A stretch of DNA of 64,000 nucleotides from Longimicrobiales bacterium (GTDB lineage: Bacteria; Gemmatimonadota; Gemmatimonadetes; Longimicrobiales; Gaopeijiaceae), in the NCBI GenBank assembly GCA_028278645.1, contig JANQDZ010000034.1, forward strand, positions 1 to 64,000, read 5' to 3'. The first letter of the stretch is position 1, and each line of letters starts with the position of its first letter. The position numbers and the translations under genes are program-made. The notes below the pieces were generated by a model that was given only the letters and a program-made list of their open reading frames with translations, did not search any database and was not told the DNA's origin. This document shows positions 44,745 through 52,410 of this stretch, piece after piece.

Positions 44745-45932
44745 TCACTTAGCCGGGAGGACTCTCGCTTCCGTAGGGGCCAAAGGCATCACCTTCAAAC
44801 CAACCACGAACGCGAAGCCGATTGCCCCGATCACGCCCATAGTCTGGAGGATTTCCAGGGGGCTGATGGCATAGTTCACCACACCTTCCCAGATAACGGC
44901 GTCGGCGATCTCCCAACCCGGAAACAGTTCCGGGGGATGGATCAAACCCGGGATCACGATCAGGAACCGTTCGAACAAAACCCCCACCACCACCAGAACG
45001 GAAGCGAAGACGGTCCAGGGCACGGAAGTGCCCGTTTTTTTGATGAACAGGAGAACAGCCGGCACCACACACCCGATAAAGATCAGGCCCACCCAGAACA
45101 TGAAACTGTGTGTTCCTCCGAAGAGGAAAAACAACCCTGCCTCATGGGAATAGGCGAGGTACGCGCGGTGGGCGTTCTCGATCAGGAGCACATAGAACGT
45201 CACGACAATGAAGATCGAGAGCAGGCGCCTCCCCATCCAGATGATCAGCTCGTCGTCCAGATGTCTCTGGGTAGCCCTCGAAAGACCAACGATCACCAGG
45301 ATCATTAGAGCCGCGCCGGACGAGAGGGCTGCAGCCACGAAGCTCGGAGGGAGCAGCGCGGAGTTATAAAGCTCCCGCGGAACGAACCCGAAGATCGCTC
45401 CGGTTCCAGTGTGTGTGCCGATGGCCCACAACACTACGACCAGCGAGGTGATCTTCGTCAGAGTCCCTTTTTCTTTGAAGAGAGCCCACAGGTAGAGGAC
45501 GCAGATCATGATGTGGCCCGAATAGAGGGCCGGATTGATGGAGAACATGGAGGTCGGGTTCACGAAGGTGAACGGCTTCGTGAATACCCGATCGATCCTC
45601 CCCTGGTCCGTGAAGATGGACAAGAGACCCGCGATCAGGAAAAGCATCGCGAGATAGGCGGCAATACGGGCGAACGGCTTGTACTCCATTTTTCCGAAGA
45701 CGCCGTAGAGGCCCGACACCACCAGCGATCCGGCCGACAGACCGATGTAGAAGATGGCCATGGAGATCTGGAGGCCCCACGGCACCCTGTTGGTCATCCC
45801 CGACAGGTAGAGACCGTGGTTATTCATGATCAGGGTCGCGATGAAGCCGGCCAGGGTTGCGGCCGCCAAGAGCCCCACGGTGACCCAGTAGGAAACCGAC
45901 CTTCCTTCGATTTTGGCAAACTGGACATCCAT
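44745..45932 (-). CDS. dsrP: NrfD/DsrP-like membrane quinone oxidoreductase subunit
   Basis: The 395-residue protein has about ten membrane helices and the NrfD/PsrC family layout (GLYLSGMTNRVPWGLQI, PALYSGHIMI, GTHTGTGAIFG). Length and gene order (after a DsrJ- and a DsrO-like gene) identify it as DsrP-like. This subunit exchanges electrons with the quinone pool and the periplasmic iron-sulfur subunit. It is the last gene of the qmoABC-dsrJOP operon, 12 bases after dsrO. Confidence 0.85.
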   Translation of the reverse strand: MDVQFAKIEGRSVSYWVTVGLLAAATLAGFIATLIMNNHGLYLSGMTNRVPWGLQISMAIFYIGLSAGSLVVSGLYGVFGKMEYKPFARIAAYLAMLFLIAGLLSIFTDQGRIDRVFTKPFTFVNPTSMFSINPALYSGHIMICVLYLWALFKEKGTLTKITSLVVVLWAIGTHTGTGAIFGFVPRELYNSALLPPSFVAAALSSGAALMILVIVGLSRATQRHLDDELIIWMGRRLLSIFIVVTFYVLLIENAHRAYLAYSHEAGLFFLFGGTHSFMFWVGLIFIGCVVPAVLLFIKKTGTSVPWTVFASVLVVVGVLFERFLIVIPGLIHPPELFPGWEIADAVIWEGVVNYAISPLEILQTMGVIGAIGFAFVVGLKVMPLAPTEARVLPAK

Positions 45933-45944
45933 TTGGGTACCCTC

Positions 45945-46685
45945 CTAGAGGCCCAGGTAGTAGACCTTCGGTCGAGTGCCGAAATCCTCACGGATTCGTT
46001 TCGCCCCACCGGCGGCCACAAGTTGTGAAACCTCGCTTTCCGGATCGTTGAGGTCCCCGAAAACCAATGCCCTCGCGCCCGACCTTTCGCAGGCTTCGAC
46101 ACAGGCTGGCCTACCACCTCCGTCGAGAAGGTGGGAACAGAAATGGCAGGATTCCGCCACCCCATGCGACCGCCTGGGATAACCCTTGTTCGGCCAGTCC
46201 GGATTTTCCTTCCAGTTGAAGAAGCGAGCGTTGTACGGGCAGGCGATCATGCAATAGCGGCATCCAATGCACCTGTGATGGTCCACCACGACGATCCCGT
46301 CGAGCCTTTTATACGTAGCCTGGACCGGGCAGACCTGGGCACAAGGGGGATTATCACATTGGTTGCACATCAGGAGGACTTCTTTTTCCTCCAAGCCAGC
46401 CGATTCGTCCTTCGGATGGAGAGTTGCCTTCCGAATCCAGTGTACGTCCCACCGGCGGTCCCCGTGGTAGGCCACGTTGTTTTCTTGGCGGCAAGCGTCC
46501 ATGCACTCCGTGCAGTCCTCCCGGCAACGGTTGAGGTCGATGACCATCCCCCACTTCGTTCCCCTGAGGTTGCTCGCGACCTCGGTTTCCTCAGCGGTGC
46601 ACGAGCTGAGGACAGGGAGGCTCAGAACACCGGAGGCCCCGGCCACCGCCGCGCCGCTTCGTTTTAAAAAGTCGCGTCTGTCCAT
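45945..46685 (-). CDS. dsrO: Tat-exported four-cluster ferredoxin, DsrO-like
   Basis: ATG 46685 starts a twin-arginine signal (DRRDFLKRSGAAVAG); its ATG overlaps the dsrJ stop (TAATG). The 246-residue protein has the four Cys groups of DsrO/NrfC ferredoxins: NRCREDCTECMDAC, CNQCDNPPCAQVCP, CIGCRYCMIACP and CHFCSHLLDGGGRPACVEAC. These would hold up to four [4Fe-4S] clusters. It passes electrons between DsrJ-like and DsrP-like partners in the periplasm. Confidence 0.87.
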   Translation of the reverse strand: MDRRDFLKRSGAAVAGASGVLSLPVLSSCTAEETEVASNLRGTKWGMVIDLNRCREDCTECMDACRQENNVAYHGDRRWDVHWIRKATLHPKDESAGLEEKEVLLMCNQCDNPPCAQVCPVQATYKRLDGIVVVDHHRCIGCRYCMIACPYNARFFNWKENPDWPNKGYPRRSHGVAESCHFCSHLLDGGGRPACVEACERSGARALVFGDLNDPESEVSQLVAAGGAKRIREDFGTRPKVYYLGL

Positions 46686-47098
46686 TACTGACCTCCTCCC
46701 TCGTGCTGTTCGAGCTCTTCGAGCTCCCCCGCCGTGAGGTAGTAATGGCATCCCCAGCAATCCAGGGAGACACTGGCTTTCACGTGGCACCGGTCGCAGA
46801 ACAGGTCCCGGTTTTGGTGGCAGTCCCCGCATCCGGCCAGCGTGATTCCTCCTTTGAGCCCGTCACGAAGCACATCGGCCCGGGCCTCCTTCAGAAGGTC
46901 CATGTGTCGGTACCGCATGTACTCGGGATCTTTGAGACAAGCCTCCCATCGCTCGTCCGCCGGTTCCAGGAACACCTCCGGCTCGGCCGCCCAAAGGGGC
47001 TTCAGGATGCTCAGGACCACGGGTAGGAGGATCAGGCCGACAAAAACGGTAGCCCAGGTGCCGCGGTTCTTCTCCGTGAGTACGGTGCTTCTCTTCAT
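46685..47098 (-). CDS. dsrJ: Triheme cytochrome c, DsrJ-like
   Basis: The 137-residue protein has an N-terminal membrane anchor (about 14-35) and three c-type haem sites: C90-GDCH, C101-DRCH and C114-WGCH. Upstream of these, C54 in WEACLKDPEYMRYRHMDLL matches the conserved DsrJ stretch that provides the unusual Cys haem ligand in DsrMKJOP. This combination is specific enough to call DsrJ. Its ATG overlaps the qmoC stop (ATGA). Confidence 0.87.
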   Translation of the reverse strand: MKRSTVLTEKNRGTWATVFVGLILLPVVLSILKPLWAAEPEVFLEPADERWEACLKDPEYMRYRHMDLLKEARADVLRDGLKGGITLAGCGDCHQNRDLFCDRCHVKASVSLDCWGCHYYLTAGELEELEQHEGGGQ

Positions 47099-48360
47099 GA
47101 CTCTGCCCCCTTCCCAGCCTCGCGGCCGTAGCGTTCCGCCATGACCATCGCCGTGGTCCGGTAAAGCATGTGGGCAAATTTCGAATAGGGGAGATAAACC
47201 AGGAGACCGAACACGAAGACCAGGTGGACGAAGTAGGCGACGTGCCGATGGGGCACCATCCGCAGCATATGCAGGATCTCAGTGGCGAAACCGCTGGCCA
47301 CCACCAGGAAGATGGACCACACCAACAACCAGTCGAAGTAGCTACTTGTCCCCGCCAGGTGCCCGAAGTAGAGCCTCTCCCAGATCATCAAAAGGATCCC
47401 GGCCAGCACGGCTAGGCCACCGATATTCGCCAGGAGCTTCCAGGGGCTCCAAAGGCTGAAGGGGTAGACGAAGTCTCCCCTGATTAGCGGGTTGAAGGGT
47501 CCCGTGATGACCATGATGGTCACCACGGTCAGAGCGATAAAGCCGAAAAAGACAAAGAAGTGTGAGATCGACCTGGAGTGGTCGGTATCGCAGGTCGTGA
47601 ACCGGTCGTGGTTCACCACCTTCAACAGGACAGATCCAAGAGACGCCAGCACCCCCTTCACCGGTTCCGGGTTTTCTCCCCAGACACTCGACCGCTTCAG
47701 GCCTCGGGAAAACCTCCATACCCCGATTATGGCCGCCGCCAAGGCCAACACAGTGAACAGCCCGAAGAAGCTGTTCAGGAGCCAGTGGGGAAACATGGGT
47801 GCGAAAGAGTAGACGATCCGGTCTCCCATCGGCACCGAAAACCCGAGGAACTCCCCGATGGCCTCCCGATACCGAGCGGCCAATCCAAGGAGGATGGCCG
47901 GAATTGCCAGTAGGATCGGTAGGTATTTGGGATGGCTCACCCATTTCGCCAGAATACCAGGGAAGGCGTAGTGCAGAATGCACTGCTGCCTTACGGCCCC
48001 GAGGACGTCGCCCGGTCGAGTCTGCCTTGGGCAGTTCGTGGAGCAATCGTTGCAGTGATGGCACAGCCATATATCCGGGTCTGTCAGGAGACGGTCCTTC
48101 ATCCCCCATAAGGCCCAGGCCATCTCTTTTCTCGGGAAGGGGTTTACGTGGGGAGAAAGCGGGCAGGCGGCGGAGCAGTTCCCGCACTGCATGCACTTCT
48201 TGAGAGAGTCTCCGCCGCTACGCCGCAACGCCCGGATGAACTCAAGGTCCGGATCGACCCTCACCGGTCGGCCATTGGTTGAAGGAGAAGGGATGTCCAA
48301 AGGGGTAGCCTCGTCCTGGCCGTTTTCCCCTTCGGGCACCGTGATCTCGGAAGTTTCCAT
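47095..48360 (-). CDS. qmoC: Qmo complex membrane subunit QmoC
   Basis: ATG 48360 with AGAGGAGC before it gives 421 residues. The N-terminal HdrC-like part has two [4Fe-4S] motifs (C56-C59-C62-C66P and C100-C103-C106-C110P). The C-terminal part is a NarI/DsrM-like cytochrome b domain of about six helices with several His residues (NHDRF, SISHFF, RMVPHRHVAYFVH). QmoC links the cytoplasmic QmoAB flavoproteins to quinone. It overlaps dsrJ by ATGA. Confidence 0.88.
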   Translation of the reverse strand: METSEITVPEGENGQDEATPLDIPSPSTNGRPVRVDPDLEFIRALRRSGGDSLKKCMQCGNCSAACPLSPHVNPFPRKEMAWALWGMKDRLLTDPDIWLCHHCNDCSTNCPRQTRPGDVLGAVRQQCILHYAFPGILAKWVSHPKYLPILLAIPAILLGLAARYREAIGEFLGFSVPMGDRIVYSFAPMFPHWLLNSFFGLFTVLALAAAIIGVWRFSRGLKRSSVWGENPEPVKGVLASLGSVLLKVVNHDRFTTCDTDHSRSISHFFVFFGFIALTVVTIMVITGPFNPLIRGDFVYPFSLWSPWKLLANIGGLAVLAGILLMIWERLYFGHLAGTSSYFDWLLVWSIFLVVASGFATEILHMLRMVPHRHVAYFVHLVFVFGLLVYLPYSKFAHMLYRTTAMVMAERYGREAGKGAES

Positions 48361-48505
48361 GGCTGTAGCTCCTCTGGCTACCACCGTGAATAGCTCCCCG
48401 ACCCCAACTGCCTCGGCCCGCAAGGAAGCCCACCTGGAGGCGGGGGGAGGCCGTGAATCTCCCGGCCACCCGCCCGGCCCCGGGCAGGCTCCCTCTATCT
48501 ATTAA

Positions 48506-50788
48506 TCACATTCCCTTGAACGGGTTGTATCCGATGTCCTCGATGAGTTCGTCGAAGTTCTCAAATATTGCTGGGAGCTTATCGTACTCGTCGATCTGAA
48601 GCTGATGGAGCTCGACCCGCTCTACGTCCATGGCCATCTGCTCCAGCTTCTCACGTACGTTTTTCTCCCGGACGGAAGCCAGCTCACTCCCTTTGATGAA
48701 GTGGCATTGGTAGTCGTCGCCGTATTTACATCCCATCAGGATCACACCGTCGAAGCCCTGGGACATGGCCTGGGTAATCCAGACGATGTTTACGGATCCC
48801 AGACACCGAATGGGGATCACACGAATCCAGGGGCTGCCCTTCATCCCGTTTTGACCGAGAAGATCCAGAGCCGGGAAGGCGTCGTTCTCACAGGCCAGCA
48901 CCAGAATCCTGGGTTTTTCGTCCCACTCCTCAGGCACTTCGACGGCCTTGATCATTTCGTTCACGATGTTCACCGAGAAATCCTTGAACGAAATGATCCG
49001 CTCCGGGCATGCCCCCATGCAGGTGCCGCACCGGCGGCATCGGGTCGCCTGGAGAAGCGGTGTTCCGTCGTTCTCCTCATTCAGGACTCCGAACGGGCAC
49101 TCCTCGGTACACCGCTTACACTTGGTGCAACGGGACATCATAAAGTCGGGATAGGACTGATCCCCAGCCCTGGGGTGAACCGCCTCGCCACGAGAGGTCA
49201 TCTCAACGCACTGGATCGCCTTCAGGGCAGCACCGGTAGCGTCCTCTTTGCTCCCGGACCCGTCCATGGGCTCCCGAGCAGCTCCCGTCGGGTAGATCCC
49301 GGTCCGGCGGCTCTCATAGGGGAAGCAGATGAAGTGCGAGTCGGGGAATCCGTACTCCAGTGACGGAAGGTCCGGGCCCTGCCGATATCCCAGGTTGAGA
49401 ATCTCGGTCCCCTCGTGGTGCCCGAGCTCTTCGATGGTCTGGGCAGCGGCTTCTTTTTTGGCTTCGGAGTCCCCTTCCACCACGGTGACCTTGGCGTCCT
49501 CGAGAAGCCGAATGGCCTCCCCATCCGCGGCATTCGGTATCATGCCCGCCGCCAGCACCACCAGGTCGACCTCCACCTCGATTTCTTCCCCGACCATGGT
49601 GTCCTTGGCCGTGATCTTCAGGCTCCCGTTTCCGTTTTTGGTCACCTCGGCAACGTCACCACGGGTGAGGAAGATCCCCGCGTCATCCTGGGCTTTCCTA
49701 TAGAAATCCTCATAAAGCCCCGGGGTCCGCATGAATTCGTAGAAGATGAAGGCTTTTGCGTCCTCATCGGCCTCCCTGAGGTACATGGCCTGCTTCAGGG
49801 AGGTCATGCAGCAGATCGAAGAGCAATAGGAATGATGCTCTTTGTTGGTGCACCCGCCGCACTGGAGGAAGGCGATGGTTTTCGCTTCCTTCCCGTCGGA
49901 CGGACGTGTGATCTTCCCGCTCTCCTTCACCATTGCTTCGAGATCGACATTCAAGACCACGTCTTCCAGGTCCCCGTACGGCAGGTTTTTCCTGGGATCG
50001 TTGGGCTTCCAGCCCGTCGCCTGGACGATGGCTCCGACCCTGAACTGGTCCACCACCTCACCCTCGGGTTTGCCGTTTCCAGTGGAGGAGAGGGTCACGT
50101 CGAACAGGCCGGGTGCGCCTTTTATTTCACTCGTGTGAGCGGAGGTGTACACCTGGATCTTGTCGCTGCCCTCCACCTCGCCGATCAACTCGTCGACGCC
50201 CGTGTCTTCAAGGTCCTGGAACGGGGTTTGGGTTGGAATGGACTTGTGTTGTTTCGCGAGCCAGCCTCCCAGGGCTTCCGCCTTCTCGACCAGTCGGACC
50301 TGGTAGCCTGCATCGGCAGCCTCCACAGCCGCCGTAAGGCCTGCCACTCCGCCCCCGACCACGAGGATGTCCTTGTTGATCTCCTCTTCGGGTTGGAACG
50401 GCTCCAGCGGCTCCATCCCCTTCACCTTGGCGATGTACATGCGAAGGTAGTCCTCCGCCGCCATCTGGGTGTCTTCGTCGTCCGGGGGCAGGGGCCACAC
50501 CACCTGTTCCCTGAGGCCCACGGGCTCGACGATCACGCCCTCCGGAAAAGCGTTGTCCGCATACTTCCGAGGGGAAATCCCCCCAATTACGACCTTGGTC
50601 AGGCCTTCGGAAAGGATCTTTTCTCTGATGATATCGAGGCCAGGACCTTCGCAGGTGTCCACGACCTCACAGAACGGAACGCTGAATTCCGAGGTAGCCA
50701 CGTTGCAGAGCGCATCGATGTCCAGGGCCTCAGCGATTCCGTATCCCGAGCAAATGAATACGCCGATCTTCTCTTCCATTGGGGTCAT
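48506..50788 (-). CDS. qmoB: Qmo complex flavoprotein QmoB (HdrA-MvhD-like)
   Basis: The ATG at 50788 overlaps the qmoA stop (ATGA) and gives 760 residues. Modules in order: short N-terminal HdrA-like domain (KIGVFICSGYGIAEALD), FAD-binding VVGGGVAGLTAAVEA at about 143, Cys block QCGGC and YCSSICC, ferredoxin domain with CTKCKRCTEECP and CRRCGTCMGACP (about 565-615), and a C-terminal MvhD-like domain (VLMGCKYGDDYQC-type segment near 700; the visible string is LMGCKYGDDYQCHF). In sulfate reducers QmoB acts with AprAB. The gap to qmoC is 145 bases with no feature seen. Confidence 0.9.
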   Translation of the reverse strand: MTPMEEKIGVFICSGYGIAEALDIDALCNVATSEFSVPFCEVVDTCEGPGLDIIREKILSEGLTKVVIGGISPRKYADNAFPEGVIVEPVGLREQVVWPLPPDDEDTQMAAEDYLRMYIAKVKGMEPLEPFQPEEEINKDILVVGGGVAGLTAAVEAADAGYQVRLVEKAEALGGWLAKQHKSIPTQTPFQDLEDTGVDELIGEVEGSDKIQVYTSAHTSEIKGAPGLFDVTLSSTGNGKPEGEVVDQFRVGAIVQATGWKPNDPRKNLPYGDLEDVVLNVDLEAMVKESGKITRPSDGKEAKTIAFLQCGGCTNKEHHSYCSSICCMTSLKQAMYLREADEDAKAFIFYEFMRTPGLYEDFYRKAQDDAGIFLTRGDVAEVTKNGNGSLKITAKDTMVGEEIEVEVDLVVLAAGMIPNAADGEAIRLLEDAKVTVVEGDSEAKKEAAAQTIEELGHHEGTEILNLGYRQGPDLPSLEYGFPDSHFICFPYESRRTGIYPTGAAREPMDGSGSKEDATGAALKAIQCVEMTSRGEAVHPRAGDQSYPDFMMSRCTKCKRCTEECPFGVLNEENDGTPLLQATRCRRCGTCMGACPERIISFKDFSVNIVNEMIKAVEVPEEWDEKPRILVLACENDAFPALDLLGQNGMKGSPWIRVIPIRCLGSVNIVWITQAMSQGFDGVILMGCKYGDDYQCHFIKGSELASVREKNVREKLEQMAMDVERVELHQLQIDEYDKLPAIFENFDELIEDIGYNPFKGM

Positions 50789-52044
50789 CCTCTGTTGAGG
50801 CACTGGATCGCTTTTAGGGCTGCCGCTGTGGACTCCTTCGTTGTGCGTGAGACATCGCACGGATGTGTCGCGCACCCAGCGGCAAAAACACCTTCGACGC
50901 CCGTGGCTCCGTTCAAGAACCCGTAGTCGTCATAATCCAGCTCCAGTGGAATGGGAGAATCGGCGGTATTCGGCACGATCCCAGTGGCGAGGACCACCAT
51001 GTCGAATCTGGAGTCCGGCCGTTCGCCGGCCACAGTGTCCTCGACTTCCAAGATCAGCTCGTGGGTTTCCGGATCTTCGTTGATCTCCGCGACCTTCCCT
51101 TTCACGAAGGTGATGTTCTCATCCTCCACCAGTTCGTAATAGAACTTCTCCAGTCGGCCCAAGGTGCGGACGTCGATGTAGAAAACCGTGACTTTGGCGT
51201 CCGGGTAGGCCTCTCGGATGTACCGGGCCTGTTTGAGGGATGCCATGCAGCAGACCGCCGAACAGTAGGGTAGGTGGTTCTCGTCGCGGGATCCGGCGCA
51301 TTGGACGAAGGCGACGTTGGTCGGTGCCTCCCCGTTTGAGGGCCGGAGGATCTTTCCGCCCGTCGGCCCGTTAGGAGCGGCAAGCCGCTCCATGATGAGG
51401 TTCGTAATTACGTCCGGACACCGGTCGAACCCGAGGTTGGGAAGGTTCCCCGGATCGTAGCCCTTCCAGCCCGTGGCAACGATGACCGCGCCGACGTCGA
51501 TGGTGAACTCTTCCTCGGCCATGTCCATGTCCAGGGCTCCGGGCGGGCAGGCCTCGGTCAGTACCGCCACATCTCCGTCCGAGAGTGCTTCTTTGTCCAC
51601 CACGTGCAGCGGGGGATAAGCCGCAGTGTGTGGATAGTACAGCCCTTTGGTCGTATCCAGGCCCATATTGAACTCGTTGGGCCGATCGGATGTCAACTGC
51701 TCTACGACTGAGTCATCAATGGACACGTCACCGGTCACGTACCGGGGATTTTTCTTGATTCGGGCTCGAAAAGCGCCGACATCTCCCGATACTTCTTCCA
51801 CCGTGGCCATCGTGTGGACTTCGATGTTCGGGTTCCCCCGGATGCGGCGGGTGTTGATCTCGAAGCCGCAGGTGGGAGGGCACATTTTCGGGAAGTATCT
51901 GTGGGAGCGGACAACTCGCCCCCCCAGAGAAGGTTCTTTTTCCACCAGGACCACGGGATACCCAACTTCCGCGGCCTCCACAGCCGCGGTCATTCCCGCG
52001 ATACCGCCTCCGATAACTAAAATGGGTTTGTGATCAGGACTCAT
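50785..52044 (-). CDS. qmoA: Qmo complex flavoprotein QmoA (HdrA-like)
   Basis: The ATG at 52044 gives 419 residues starting directly into the FAD motif VIGGGIAGMTAAVEA; a longer frame to 52074 adds only a non-conserved tail. HdrA landmarks are GRVVRSHRYFPKMCPPTCGFE near residue 45, QCAGSRDENHLPYCSAVCC near 240 and FAAGCATHPCDV near the end. It lacks the ferredoxin and MvhD parts, as QmoA should. It is the first gene of a six-gene operon, about 100 bases downstream of its predicted transcription start. Confidence 0.92.
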   Translation of the reverse strand: MSPDHKPILVIGGGIAGMTAAVEAAEVGYPVVLVEKEPSLGGRVVRSHRYFPKMCPPTCGFEINTRRIRGNPNIEVHTMATVEEVSGDVGAFRARIKKNPRYVTGDVSIDDSVVEQLTSDRPNEFNMGLDTTKGLYYPHTAAYPPLHVVDKEALSDGDVAVLTEACPPGALDMDMAEEEFTIDVGAVIVATGWKGYDPGNLPNLGFDRCPDVITNLIMERLAAPNGPTGGKILRPSNGEAPTNVAFVQCAGSRDENHLPYCSAVCCMASLKQARYIREAYPDAKVTVFYIDVRTLGRLEKFYYELVEDENITFVKGKVAEINEDPETHELILEVEDTVAGERPDSRFDMVVLATGIVPNTADSPIPLELDYDDYGFLNGATGVEGVFAAGCATHPCDVSRTTKESTAAALKAIQCLNRG

Positions 52045-52151
52045 GGCGCACTCCGGCGGTGATGGCTGAGACACCTCTGTAGGTCGCAGGCTCGTTCGAG
52101 GTAGCCATACGGATCTGCTTGATTTGGGTGGTCAGGATAATCGTTAACGCC

Positions 52152-52180
52152 ATTATGTGATGAAATTCTCGCAAAGTCAA
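52152..52180 (-). promoter_or_regulatory. Sigma70-type promoter of the qmoABC-dsrJOP operon
   Basis: On the minus strand TTGACT (complement of 52175-52180) and CATAAT (complement of 52152-52157) are separated by exactly 17 bases; each box matches consensus at five of six positions. The predicted start is near 52145, about 100 bases before the qmoA ATG. Direct repeat 1 covers the spacer and part of the -10 box. Confidence 0.7.
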
Positions 52181-52233
52181 ACGGATATGTGAAGAATTTC
52201 TCGCTTCAACGATTGTTACGTGATAGAATTCTC
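52154..52233 (+). repeat. Three 17-bp direct repeats, probable regulator-binding sites
   Basis: Copies are TATGTGATGAAATTCTC (52154-52170), TATGTGAAGAATTTCTC (52186-52202) and TACGTGATAGAATTCTC (52217-52233). Start-to-start spacing is 32 and 31 bases, close to three helical turns, so all copies face the same side of the DNA. Copy 1 overlaps the qmoA promoter spacer and -10 box; copies 2 and 3 lie just upstream of its -35. The neighbouring receiver protein has no DNA-binding domain, so the binding protein is probably encoded elsewhere. Confidence 0.8.
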
Positions 52234-52410
52234 AAATTGGGAGGAAAGGCAGGTTTGCGTTGAAGGGTTGGACGACAGTACACTATACCCGGAGTGGGTC
52301 GTTTTGGCAGACGACCCGGCGACTGACGTCCGAGACCATCTTCCTACCGCGTCCCCAGGGTTGAAGCTCTTGCCCGGTCACCGCAGGCGATCGGCCCGGA
52401 ATCGAGCCTC

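Larger units (their letters stand above)
52045..52410. promoter_or_regulatory. Divergent control region between qmoA and the haem sensor kinase
   Basis: This 366-base region is locally AT-rich around 52130-52240 and holds the qmoA promoter and three direct repeats, listed separately. A plus-strand frame from a GTG at 52220 to 52414 (64 codons) overlaps the kinase ATG by ATGA; it starts inside repeat 3 and resembles no known protein, so it is only a possible small coupled ORF. No clear sigma70 promoter for the kinase was found. Confidence 0.6.

Noticed and set aside
49415-50926. Long plus-strand frame of 503 codons opposite qmoB and qmoA
   Set aside because: It mirrors the codon pattern of the real genes on the other strand, which have full HdrA and ferredoxin motifs.
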